NCBI GenBank assembly: GCA_029204225.1
Contig: CM055109.1
Span: forward strand, 21,850,422-21,914,421
Direction of reading: 5' to 3'
Length of the DNA: 64,000 bases
Source: Diphasiastrum complanatum
Taxonomy: Eukaryota > Streptophyta > Lycopodiopsida > Lycopodiales > Lycopodiaceae
Under the pieces are notes generated by a model. That model was not told the DNA's origin. It saw nothing but the letters and a program-made list of their open reading frames with translations, and searched no databases. The translations under genes were made by a program, and so were the position numbers. Each line of letters begins with the position of its first letter. Positions within the stretch are counted from its first letter, which is position 1. Below are positions 46,296 through 58,689 of this stretch, piece after piece.

Positions 46296-46414
46296 TAATG
46301 TGTAGTAATGCTTCTTGGTTTTTCGAAGGGAGGCTTGAACCTGGGACCAAAGAGACTTTGGATGCCAAGCCAACCAACCAACTAAGCCAACCCTTGAACT
46401 AATGTGTAGTAATG
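46296..46414 (-). mobile_element. tRNA-derived SINE, copy 3
   Basis: Minus-strand body of 89 bp (46399-46311). It starts AGTTCAAGGGTTGGC, has the A box TGGCTTAGTTGG and B box GGTTCAAGCC of RNA polymerase III promoters, and ends AAACCAAGAAG. Perfect 15-bp repeats TAATGTGTAGTAATG (46296-46310, 46400-46414) flank it. This is the best preserved promoter of the three copies. Confidence 0.87.
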
Positions 46415-47770
46415 ACAAAATATATGTAATAATGTACACACAGCAAAAGCTTTCAATAAAAGTTGTGAAACTCAAAAGGGCTATTGAAGTTTGTCCAATA
46501 TTTGAAATTTAACAATAGTCTACATTTGTAGTTGGATGATGCATAGTATTGAACCACAGCTTCCAATATGATTCATTATGGTGGATTGCATACTCAGTCC
46601 TGTTGAATCTCTTATACCCAACAAAGGTTGAGATGATTTAGATGCCATCTCAATTTTTAACGATAAAATGAGTGAGCATACATTTTATACCAAGTTCAAT
46701 AGGTATAGGATATATTATCGTTTCGTTTTGTCAATCAATGAGCATAAAGGTCATCACTTGCTACAAAAGTATTATTTGAATAACATTTCATATAGTGGAA
46801 AAGTGTTCTATGAGATGTTAATAACAAATGTTCTCTTGTTGGCAACCAAAAGAAATTAAACTATATAAAGAATCCATGTTGTTTACTAAGTGATGCATAT
46901 AATATCTTCTTAACTCTATTATAAATGTCTTGAAATGTGAAAATTAGACGTCTTTAAATCTCACTCACTAGTTTCTTAAAATGTGTAAGCAATTGTAGGA
47001 GTTATTTTGCATAATTGTATGTCAAACTTCAAAAAATGAAGTAAAATATTATGATTTTCTAGCACTAACACAAGCACAATCAAAATAGATTGTATATAAT
47101 TTATATGATAGAGTTGTCCAATGTCTATAGAGTCATTTGCATAAAGCATGAAAGAACACATACTTCCAAGGTTGATCCATTGTCATGATAGAAAATTACA
47201 CTTTATTTGATGGGTCCATTACCTTCTTAAGGTAGAATGTGATGTTTTAGAAATGCCTAATAGCTTCAAATTTTATGTGAGAGCCCCAAGGTAAGAGTTT
47301 TCAAATAAAATTAGTCAATGAAAATATTTATCAGAGAGAGAAGTGCTTTTAAGGGATTACATTACATTTAACAACTTAAACGAATTGGATTGAACTAAGA
47401 TCATGTACGTAGCAACTCCATACATGTCCTTATCTCTCCCTAGTTAGGTGAGAGATTTTAGCAGATTTTTATCAACCTTATAGAAATGATATAGTTGTTA
47501 GGAGAAATTCTTGTTTCTAGCTCAAGTCGATCCAAGATTGTTTTGTGGGTGAGGTTCAAGTTAGATAGATTTCCTAGAATTTAGTACATCGATCCTACAA
47601 TATTGCAACTCTTCATTGGTGAAGAGAGATTAAAAAAAAGAAAGATGCAATATGGTGCATGATTGGAGGGCCATACCACATGAATATCAAGCAAACTAAA
47701 TGATTATTATAATCACATCCTACCATTTTCGAATCAGAGATGCTTGATGTCTCACGAAGTTAAACCTATC
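46415..47770. other. No gene seen
   Basis: AT-rich DNA with short frames only. Confidence 0.45.
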
Positions 47771-47779
47771 ATACAAATT

Positions 47780-48665
47780 TTAAATGAGGGCATGGGAGGA
47801 GGCCACTTTGTCTTTGATGCAACCAATTGTAAGATCTTGCAATCAAGGTTTTAGTGTTTCTCAATTTACAAAGATGTTCATTGTTATTTGCATCATCGTG
47901 ACATGTGACAATGTGCCTAAAAATCATGTGACTATGGTGACCATTCCTTGCCTAAATAATATGAAAGATGGGGTTTAGACCATATCGATCACATACATTT
48001 TGTTACCAGAGGATCACAAACATGATAAATCATTTAGCCATGGATTATTTTGCCAAACAAGTGGAGTTCAAGTGAGAGTAACATATTCACATGTTATAGC
48101 TAGAATGCCATTAGTCAATTTGGTCGTCCTATGAAAATGCTACTTAGTAAGGATACACATTTTATGAGTGAAACCATAATGCAATCGTCTTTGAAGTTCT
48201 TAGTGGTGCATCTAAAGAGTACCTTTTACTATCTAATATGCAATGGTTAGGTTGAACGCTCCAGCAACATTTTTGTACTCCGGTATCACCAAAACAATTG
48301 ATGCAAGCCATTTGGATTGAAGACATCAATATCAAATATGGTTATGGGATTTCCGTACACGTACAAAACTAGTACTCATAATGCACCATATCAACTTGTA
48401 TTTGGACATGGAGACATGATGCTCATAGATTTCATGGTACATAGTTCGCAAATAGCAACCCAAGAGCACATCTATGAGAGTAAATGTTAGGAGATGAGAC
48501 TATAAAACTTGACAACATGATGTGAGACAAGGATTACCTTTTTATATGTCTTGTTTTTTTAAAAAAGGCCTCACTATAAAGCATTGCACAATTGAGTATT
48601 ACGTGACAAGGATTTGAAAGCTAACTATCTTACAATACAAGAGTAAGGTGGTAAGGGAAAGTTCA
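47780..48665 (+). pseudogene. Ty3/gypsy integrase remnant
   Basis: Plus-strand pieces match the gypsy integrase order: NEGMGGGHFVFDAT (zinc-binding region), WGLDHIDHIHFVTRGSQ, SQFGRPMKMLLSKDTHFMSET, PYQLVFGHGDMML, and RDKDLKANYL with GKGKFKPL at the end. Many stops and frameshifts. No RT, protease or LTR of the same element is recognisable nearby. Confidence 0.7.
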
Positions 48666-49079
48666 AGCCTTTATGAAAAAAAATCTTATTGTATTCTAAT
48701 GGTTTAGGATAATACTCTGCTACAAGAACATTTAGATGGTATATTATTCCTTCCACAAGTGAATGAAAGTTGGTTGCATTGTTACTACACACTTTGGAAA
48801 CTAGAATTGATGAACCACCATCCATTTACCTTAAGTTTGTGAGTACCTTGATTTCAATTTATTATCTTACCTATCACACGCCTTAATTTGTTGTCTTTTA
48901 TTGGCATTATATCCTTCATCATATTCTTTTTTGAATTCTAAAGAGACCTTTTGCTATAAATATTCATTAGTTAGAATCACATGAATGTGCCAATAGAAAC
49001 TTGACAACTTGAGATTCCTTGATTTGTATTAATTGGCACATCCAAATGTCAAACTGAAATCAAGTCGTGAATCCAAGCG

Positions 49080-49497
49080 CCCTCACTACGGATCTACAAC
49101 CTATAGATCTACAGCGCCCTCAATATGGATTTCCAACGCCATATTGAAAGGTAATAGTTACCATTTCTCTTTGCTTATTTGATATGGAATGTCGTTGTCC
49201 AAACAACTTGTTCTTCTATGTTGTGACAACAATAGTAGTTGAAAAAGGAAAAACTTTAAATCGTTACTTTTACAATTCTTTTCTCTCTCTCTAGGCACTA
49301 GGCTGAAGGGCTAGTTACTACTAGGCCCTATCAAGTACTTAACCTGTAATTATCGTACAATTGAGCAATTAAGTGTGAAGCTGCTTGGATCGTGTGAATG
49401 GTTTTGAGAGCAGTTCTCAGTTTCTTATCTTGAAGTATTGTGGTGATTGCATCGATTTGTATCGTCAATTTTGTTAACTTGGTATCAGAGCCTTGAT
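49080..49497 (+). repeat. Retrotransposon LTR end with primer-binding site
   Basis: TTGGTATCAGAGCC at about 49479-49492 matches the initiator-methionine tRNA primer-binding site on the plus strand. The preceding pyrimidine- and T-rich sequence has the look of an LTR R/U5 end. The left edge is not defined. No plus-strand internal region follows. Confidence 0.5.
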
Positions 49498-50232
49498 GGT
49501 CCATCTAATAAATTGGTTGATTCCTTTGTGTTGTTGGTCACCTCAGCTTTCACAACTGCCTCTTCTAATTCATCAAACTCTACATCTCTACTTTTGATTA
49601 TGGGTCTAGTGGCTGGATTGTACAATCTATATCCACTCCCATCTTCACTATACCCAACAAAGATGCACTGCACTGATTTGGGCTCAAGTTTGCTTCGTCT
49701 TTGATCTGGTACGTGCATACAAGCCCTGCTCCCAAAAACTCTGAAATGTGATACATGGGGCTTCCTTCCACACCATGCTTCTTCGGGTCTTTTGCTCCTC
49801 AATGCTTTCGTTGGGTAACGATTGCATATGTACGTAGCTGTTAGTATTGCTTCAGCTTATAAGTCATATCCAAGCCCCTTTCCATGAATCATAGTACGTG
49901 CCATCTCCATAAGGGTACAATATTTGCGTTCTACCACCCCATTTTGTTGGGGTGTGTAGGGCATAGTCATTTCCCTCTTTATACCATGCTCAGAGCAATA
50001 ATTATGAAACTCCTTTGATGTATATTCTCCTCCATTATCTGTTTTTAATTGCCAAGATGTCCCTCTCGGTTTGTTTCTCTGCATAGGACTTGAAATGTTT
50101 GAACTTTTCCAAAACTTCTGATTTATTTTTGAAAATATAAGTGAAAACCTTTCTTGAGTGATCATCTAAGAATGTTAGGAAGTATTTACGGGGCCAATGG
50201 ATAGAGTTTTCATCGGTCCACAAATATCTAGT
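49498..50232 (-). pseudogene. Ty1/copia integrase fragment
   Basis: Minus strand: KLDICGPMKT, then FLTFLDDHSRKVFTYI, LKTDNGGEYTSKEF, PYTPQQNGVVERK, EAWCGRKPHVSHFRVFGS and CIFVGYSEDGSGYRLY. The catalytic D and E motifs are present. Frame changes occur near 50165, 50040 and 49857-49802. No gag, RT or RNase H is attached. Confidence 0.85.
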
Positions 50233-50282
50233 TTACTAGTTATGCCACATCAAACTGGGTGTGACCCGCAAGTAATTAATAA
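50233..50282. repeat. Short dispersed repeat shared with 26168-26215
   Basis: About 45 bp around TAGTTATGCCACATCAAACTGG and GTGACCCGCAAGTAA matches the copy at 26168 with several substitutions, next to the end of the integrase fragment. Confidence 0.45.
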
Positions 50283-50880
50283 CCATGTGAGGCCCAGACA
50301 CACTAATTGGAGTTAGTACAAGGTTTGGACCATATATGCATGTGTAGAGAGTGAAGATTTTATGAATCACTAAGATCCAAAGCTATTTATCAAAGAGCCA
50401 TGGAAAGCCTAAATTGAGTGTTGACCTACAAAAGATCAATTCCACATATGCAAAATGCTTGATTTTTGAGTAGAAATCAATCTAGCACACTCTAGAATTG
50501 GTAACTCCTCCAAATTGTTGTTAATTATGGTTGATCCTTAAATAATATGCACCACAATCTTTGAGACCATGTGAAGATTTTATGAATCACTAAGATGCAA
50601 AACTATCTCTTGATCTTTGGTGATGAATGACAACACAACTAGCACCATTAGCAATGTAGAAAATCAACATCTACTTAATGAAAGAGATGCAAACTCAACA
50701 AGATATTAATCAAACATCAAATATATGATAAATTGAAGTTGTTGTCCATACAATAACAATTAGTTACTGTATTTCACACGTGTGGATCTGAATTACAACA
50801 AATATGAGCATTCTACACACAAGATTGCAAGATATCATCATTATAATGCACCGATGGATAGAGACCAGAGACTCATGTAT
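50283..50880. other. No gene seen
   Basis: AT-rich. GTGAAGATTTTATGAATCAC plus TAAGATCC/TAAGATGC occurs twice (about 50355 and 50572), a short direct repeat. Confidence 0.45.
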
Positions 50881-50885
50881 AAGAT

Positions 50886-52030
<1,145 letters not shown>

Positions 52031-52128
52031 GTTATTATGGCACATGGTTTTGGGTGAACCAAAAACCCTAACCCTAACTTTGTGTATAAGTAGGGATGTG
52101 ACACATTTTGTACTCACTTTTCACTTGT

Positions 52129-52272
<144 letters not shown>

Positions 52273-52845
52273 AAGCCTCCTCCTCCATTTTCCTACTTTT
52301 GTGAAGTCCTCCTATTTGTGATAGCATAATTAAGCAAAGACAATCAAGCATTCATTCATCCACAAGGTGTTAGAAATCCATTTGGAGTGATCAATAGGAT
52401 CCAATAGGTAGATTTCCTTTCCATTGTACACCTCCCTTGAGAAGATATGCCTCAAAAGGAGATCATCTAGAGCTCAAGAAGCCTAGATTTACCAAAAAGC
52501 ATTGATCCATGAAGAGGATCCATCCATAAACCCAAAACTTCAAGAGTTAGTGAGAGTGTCAAGCATCTCACCCCTCATCTAAGCTATTGCACAATTAGAC
52601 CTCATGCCAAGATTGACATCCTTGGTAGGCCAAGATTCCATCTAGATTTGTAGTTTAATCCCCTCCCCATTGGATCAAAGCCCGTACTACACAACGACTC
52701 ACCTGGTTGGAGATCCAAACCCTGACTTTGCCCTCTTTATCACAACAATTGGGGAGGCACGGAAAGGGTCCAACATTTTTTTGGCACTGTTGTCGGGGAG
52801 ATGGTGCTAAGCTATTGTTTAGATGGGTTTTAGTTTTCTTTTTCC

Positions 52846-53373
52846 TTGAATTTTTCTTACATTTTGACAGGTTTATTACTTGCCCACAGGCTTTTTTTTT
52901 CTGTTTTTTATTGTCCCTACTACTCTGGAGAGGAAGCGCAGGAATCTATTCCAGTGCATTTCATAGACGGAGAGAATGGAGACTTAGAGCCTACCTACGC
53001 TAATCAACTTAGAGGTACTAGAGTTAGAGCTCCCATCAAGTGCTACGGATGTGGAGAGAACCATAGAATCGTCGTGTGTCCTAACAAGCCACAAGAAAAC
53101 TTTGTACCCCTATGCCGAGATTGCGGGTATGGACACCCATACCTTATGTGTCCAATGAGAATGGAGAAACAAGGAGAGATCTTTGTCCCTCTGCATTTGA
53201 TGAGTGTGGTAGGAGAGCCCAAGGCATTAACGTTGCTAGTATTCATCCAAAAAAGGGCGCATAAACGAAAAGAGAAGGAGCCATCCAAATCTGCTACCAC
53301 TGGTCCTGCTAGCAGATCATCTGGTTCCTTATATGTAGATGAATACCCAAATCCCACCATTGAGCAATGGTAA
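52846..53373 (+). pseudogene. Gypsy D gag with two zinc knuckles
   Basis: Two Cys/His motifs, CYGCGENHRIVVC and CRDCGYGHPYLMC, lie in the middle, followed by a basic RAHKRKEKEPSK stretch. The start is uncertain because no ATG precedes the coding-like part at about 52925. The stop at 53371 ends it early relative to a full gag. Confidence 0.65.
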
Positions 53374-53693
53374 TTTTAGATGCATGAATGAGTGGGTGAA
53401 AGATTCCCAAGCCCTAGATCAGGCTAGAGAGACAGCCTGAGAGCAAGATCAACGTTAGCCTGGAGGTGCAGACGACCACCGCTTCTCCTCGCTCCCTAGG
53501 TTACTACAGTTCATCTGTGAAATCGGACAGAATGCGAATGAGCATTCTAGTTTTGAAGTCCCTTTCCATAGCAAGGAAGAGAAGCAAGGAAGAGGAGAAA
53601 GACCACACCACTGTCCTAGTCGATCTACTGAGAATTGATGTTAGAATGCCCTTAGACACCTTACTCAAAACTCATCCGACCCTCTGAAAAAGA

Positions 53694-54100
53694 TTGAAAA
53701 CCTACATAGATGGACCTGGCAGCGCGAGACCAGAGGTGCACCCTACCAATTTGGTGCCAGATGAAGAAGTAGAGAGATCACAACCAGTCCACCAAGGAGG
53801 TGTAGGATGGGAGAAAGATGCTAAGCATGTGACCATTTTGATCATGCATCGAGGGTTTCCAAAAGAATCAGCCATAGTCGATGAAGGGTCTGGAGTAAAC
53901 ATCATATCCTCCAAACTTTATCACGAATGAGGACTTACTCGTATGGTAAGTGCTCCTTTTACAATTCGACTAGCTGACTAGTCTAGAGTGAAACCATTAG
54001 GCATAGCCAATGAAATGCATACCAAAGTAGCCAAAATTTGTTTTGGGCTTGATTTTGTAGTCTTGCGATTCGTCCCAATCCTATAGGGTCCTACTAGGTA
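53694..54100 (+). pseudogene. Gypsy D protease
   Basis: Reads GPGSARPEVHPTNLVPDEE, HQGGVGWEKDAKHVTILIM, then AIVDEGSGVNIIS, a retropepsin-like active site with Glu after Asp. A TGA at 53928 is followed by LTRMVSAPFTIRLAD and RVKPLGIANEMHTKVAKI in the same frame, with a further stop between them. Ends just before the copia insertion. Confidence 0.7.
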
Positions 54101-54345
54101 GGCTGTGGCTCAAAACACCCCAAGCTCTTCAGACCGGGACAGAATCGTATTGTGCTGTAGAATCGTGATTCGGCAGTTAAGATCGATCCAGATACCTGGA
54201 TTACAAGACCAACCGACCAAAGAGCCATGGTTTCAAGCTTTGCTACTACCATTCACTCTGACAAGGAGACAGATGACGGATGTCGTTGGAGGAGAATTGT
54301 CATACGTGAAGATTCGCAAACCGATGTGGTAAACTGGGCCGAAGC

Positions 54346-54437
54346 TGTCGCGGATGAGTTTTGTATCACAAACGGATCTTTTGTTTCTTTTGAATTTTCC
54401 TAGGCAGAAGCTTGCAGGATCCTAGACACACGACTAC
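54346..54437 (-). repeat. Copia D 3' LTR remnant
   Basis: Matches 56047-56138 closely, sharing GAGTTTTGTATCACAAA and TTTGCAGGATCCTAGGC-type sequence. The inner part is lost, and the protease frame abuts it. Confidence 0.7.
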
Positions 54438-54780
54438 CTCATTTTCTCGATCATGTGGCATGTATTGCCATCGAATAAAACTCGAATTCCAAGATCTGCC
54501 ATCTTGGAGATTGATAGCGGATCTTTTTTAAGTGAAGGCAGGTAGAGTGCTCTTGACAGCTCTGCTTGACCTGACAATGTTCGCAGTTGTAGAGTCCCAA
54601 TGTCTTTGGCATCGTGTTTGCTCCCATCACCTAGAATCACTGCTCTGTTATTTTCGAGTTCTCTGAAATCGATCAAGATTTTCTTGTTGTAGGTGATGTG
54701 TGATGTTGCTCCTAAATCAATGACTACATCGTAGTCTTGTTCAGTGTAGCTCGTTGAAGCTTCATCAAGTCATTAGAGGG
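54434..54780 (-). pseudogene. Copia D protease
   Basis: Minus strand reads DYDVVIDLGATSHITYNKK and then, in another frame, IDFRELENNRAVILGDG and LYLPSLKKDPLSISKM, the usual copia protease end. The active site is D-L-G-A where D-S-G-A is usual. Confidence 0.72.
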
Positions 54781-55226
54781 CCTTTTGTCAAGATTTATTT
54801 TTCATTTTTTATTCACTTCTTTTGTACATGTGGCCCAATAGTTTCTTGACATAGTGGCTCTAACGTAACGTTACTTCTTTGAGTCACATTTTGAGTCTAC
54901 ACTAAAAATGGCATAACTTTAGATTGCCATATTAGAATGCAACAAAAATTGGTGCGTTGGAAAGCCTTGACGACGCTTTCCAATGATATATTATATGTCA
55001 TACTTCTGAGCTACTACTAGAAAGTTATAGTGATTCAAAGATATTGGTTGAAAATAGAGACAGAATGCAAAAGAGATCTTGGCACGAATTCATATGCGGC
55101 CCTTTTTGAACTCAAACTTCCTCTAATGATTGTGAAGGCTTCATCACCTCTATCTGCATCTTTGGATGACTCTGCAACATTTGCTTTCTCGGCCTTGTTC
55201 TTTCTTTTTGGGTTGAATCTACAATC

Positions 55227-55980
55227 TTATGCAGAGTGCCCCTTCTTCTTGTAGTGTAGGCAAGGTATTGCTGGATTGAACCAACATTTGTTGGCTGTAT
55301 GGCCTAATTTGTGGCAGTGATTATAGGAAAAAGAATCTGGGCTTGTTCTTGTTCTTGTTCTTCTCTTTTGTGAAGAGAGCTTTCTCTTGATCATTGTTTC
55401 CTTTTCCTTCATCCCTCATCAGTCTCTCATCAGAGACAAGACTGATTTCTTTGTCGAATGTCATATCTGGTAGACTCAGTATGAGCATTCTCAATGGCTG
55501 ATAGGATGTTGGTATAGACTTCATGAAGTACATTGGCTGTTGTGGTTTTGGGACCTGGTACTCTTGTCTTGATGCAATGAGTTCAATGAAGATTGTTCTG
55601 ATCTTCTCAACGTGCTGGTCTAACTGATTGCCATACCATCGTATGGATTGCAACTGATTATGAAGATGCATCACTGAAGCTGAAGTCCTCACTTCGTACT
55701 TCTGTTTTAATCTTTTCCATGCTGCATGGCTGCTTTCGTAGTCTTTAATCTACATGAGTAGGTCTTCATTGATGGACGAAACGATGATTGCCATTGCACG
55801 CTCATCCTTTCTGATCCATTCAGCTCTCCTCGAGTCTCCCTCTAGAGGCTGCACCTCTAAGAGTTCGGTCACTGACCAGATGCCTTCGCCCTTCAGAAGT
55901 GTTTTGGTTTTGAATTTCCATATCCTATATTTTGCGCCATCAAGATTGATTGCTACTCTTGTCTGGATCATTGTAGCCAT
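55227..55980 (-). pseudogene. Copia D gag
   Basis: ATG at 55980 (MATMIQTRVAINLDG). LDGAKYRIWKFKTKTLLKGE and KDERAMAIIVSSINEDLL are typical of copia gag (DUF4219/UBN2 type). A TAG at about 55750 is followed by SHAAWKRLKQKYEV; a frameshift near 55325 precedes the zinc knuckles CHKLGHTANKCW and CLHYKKKGHSA. Two lesions, otherwise well preserved. Confidence 0.82.
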
Positions 55981-56030
55981 ATTGTGTTGCCTAGAAAATC
56001 ACTGTTCAGATATCAGAAGTGATAACCTGT

Positions 56031-56046
56031 AGGCTCTGATATCACA
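56031..56046 (-). other. Copia D primer-binding site
   Basis: Minus strand TGTGATATCAGAGCCT next to the LTR end CGCGACA matches the initiator-methionine tRNA site TGGTATCAGAGC except near its 5' end. Confidence 0.65.
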
Positions 56047-56819
56047 TGTCGCGAACGAGTTTTGTATCACAAATGGATTTGTTTCATTTGAATTTTCTTA
56101 GGCGGAAGTTTGCAGGATCCTAGGCATGCGATTACAGATCATAGAACAGATATCATTCTAGCAATCAAGACAGCGGAAGACAAGGAGATGCACAAGAGAG
56201 CAACTGTATTATCAGTTTGATTTTTACAACAAGATAATCAGTGTCTCGCTCGTTGGCGGCTTGACACTCTGCTCTTTTGTTGTGTTCTACTCGTTGGCAG
56301 ACTTTCATGCACAGTTGTTTCATTTCTATTCTTTTTTTTTTTCTACTCTACTCACGCACTCTTCTCTATGTGTTGCTGATCCAAAAAAATTGTTTTTATC
56401 TCCACTGTGTGGAGTTTACAAGATAGCTAAATAGAGAATCACAAGAGTAGTTAACACTAATCAACTAGTTAGTTACTCTCTATTATTGCTAATTGTTTCA
56501 GCTGACCGTGAAGTTCAAAGCTACCATTTGGCACGCGAAAGATTTTCTTTTGTTTTCTTTTCGTTTCGTGTCGTGTCATGTCTTTTGGTCCTGGAGGCAT
56601 GTTTGACTTTCGCGAATCATTCGACCTTCGAGTTTCGCTTTGCTTCATGTCTTAGAGTTTTTGAGGTATGTTGACTTTTGTGAATTGTTCGCCATTCGTC
56701 CTTCACTTTGTGCCGCTTCGCTTCGCATCACGACAAAGTTGTAGGAGTTCACCATTTTTGATAGAAGTCCTAGCTATGGTTGATTGTCTTCAGTTTGATG
56801 TTTCATCAGATGATCATCT

Positions 56820-57530
56820 TCCAAGCCAAGGTTGATCGTAGACCCATTCTCCGATGAAGACGATATCCCAATTAAGAGGTTAATACAACTAGTGAAGAAA
56901 AAGCGAAGGCCATCAAGACTTCGTTTCGCTTTTCATGATGAGCCTAGAGGCTATACCACAGAAACCACTACAAGGAGTCTGTAGTGAGAAAGAAATAGAA
57001 GTTCTTCAGGTGTTCACCTTGGAAGAAGGTCGAGAGTATGAGAATGAGGATTTCCTGCGATATGTAGATTCTGACCATTTCAAGCCCGCACCAAAAACCC
57101 AAAGCACTAGATCCACAAGAGCCTCTAGCTAACGTAGATCTCATCGAAACCACAGAGCCCCACAAGGCATGCTGTTGTAGGCAGAATGGATATAGTAATC
57201 GATGGGTTCACAACTAGTGTATCTATAACTATTGACAATCTCTTACGAGAATGTATAGATTGGGACCTAGATGAGGACAAAGTTCTTTATAAGCTAGAAA
57301 TCTTGTTATGGGATGATCCATGATCAGATTTGCCTACGGAAGCCAAGAGAAAAGAGCCAATCACTTCGGATTTCCCATCAGGTCACTCTCCGAAAGAAAA
57401 AGCTCTGATCGCCTTCGACGATCTAGGAATGAAGTCGTCCAAGGGCACCAGAAAACTCGACCGAGCTTTAAAAAGGATAGGAATCGATAATCAGTCTACC
57501 ACCAACCTGTTGGATTAGTCTCCTTCTTAC
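56820..57530 (+). pseudogene. Gypsy D protease-RT linker
   Basis: Plus-strand coding fragments IPIKRLIQLVKKKRRPSRL, EEGREYENEDFLRYVDSDHF, DGFTTSVSITIDNLLREC with DWDLDEDKVLYKLEILLWDD, and KALIAFDDLGMKSSKGTRKL are typical of the acidic linker of Tat-like gypsy polyproteins. Interrupted by stops at about 57120 and 57322. Confidence 0.6.
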
Positions 57531-57659
57531 TAATCGACTAATTGGTTTTAATCTTCATCCATTGTTTATCCAATTCTACGAATTTTTTTTGTGTTCTTTC
57601 ACAGTCTGCATATTTACAAGTGTTTTTACACAGTCTACAGAAATACATGGAGTTTGACA

Positions 57660-57900
57660 ACAGTGTCGCATTTTTCGCCTATCAAGATTTATGAGTAAAA
57701 TTACAGTGTCACATTTTTCGCTTTTTAGCGACAATGACGCCTGTCAGGATGTACGAGTAAATATGGAGAGTCACGTTTTTTGCTTTTCCAAGGAAAGGAC
57801 TTTGGCAAGGTGTGAGGCTACCCTAAATGCATTTTTAAGGCATTGTCGGGTTTTTTGCAAAATCCTGACATTGTCACATTTTTTGCGACAATGTCTGCAG
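57660..57900. repeat. Dispersed GTGTC(G/A)CATTTTTCGC motif
   Basis: Four related copies near 57664, 57702, 57765 and 57872 occur with spacer sequence TATCAAGAT(T)TA(T/C)GAGTAAA. One copy contains the inverted pair TCGC ... GCGA. Confidence 0.5.
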
Positions 57901-58102
57901 AACTATAGTTTTGGTTCATTTATGCAGACAGACTATTTACGACCAATTTCCACCGCTTATCAACAATCAAGGACAAGGAACTGGATGGATGCCAATGAAG
58001 ATCAGCGAACTGGCAATCGCAATTGACGACCTAATTGCTTAGTATATATAGTTGATCATACTCATACAGGTACAATGAATCAGAAGAAGCATTTGAATAG
58101 TT

Positions 58103-58227
<125 letters not shown>

Positions 58228-58689
58228 AAGTCTGCGAGCTTGAGCACTCTTGAGCATTCTAACTCACTTCTTAGAGTTGTTTTAGAGATTGCTATTGTGC
58301 TATTTCTTATCAGCATAGCTGCTTATTATCAGACTTATTCTCAGTTACTCAAAGACAACTTAGAGTGTGCAATTTCTATCCACTATTGTCTTGCGCTCAT
58401 TAGCATCTGATTTTGTTTTTCTGAATCAATACTATCTCTTATTGCGTTCAGTATATGTCAGAATGCATGCATCTCTGTATTGTTTTTGTAAATGGTAGAA
58501 ATTGTCTAAGAATTCAGTACTTCATGTTTGGCTATGTAATCACTTAGTATTTAGCAATTTCATAGTTACTAAAAGATTGGACGTGATTTTTATCACTACT
58601 ACTTGTTCAATTTTCGATAGGCATAGTCATGCATTGGAAGTAGGAAGTTTTCGCTGATATAATTTATCCTATTTTTGACACAGTCTGCT

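Larger units (their letters stand above)
54346..56138 (-). mobile_element. Ty1/copia derivative with gag and protease but no pol
   Basis: Direct repeats 54346-54437 and 56047-56138 (both starting TGTCGCG on the plus strand) are LTR ends. On the minus strand the primer-binding site (56046-56031), gag (55980-55227) and protease (about 54780-54434) follow. Integrase, RT and RNase H are missing, the protease joining directly to the 3' LTR remnant. The 5' LTR continues beyond 56138, perhaps to about 56800; its outer end was not fixed. Confidence 0.75.

Noticed and set aside
52060-52080. AAACCCTAACCCTAAC as a telomere repeat
   Set aside because: Only about two units, interrupted on both sides. It is too short to indicate an interstitial telomere.
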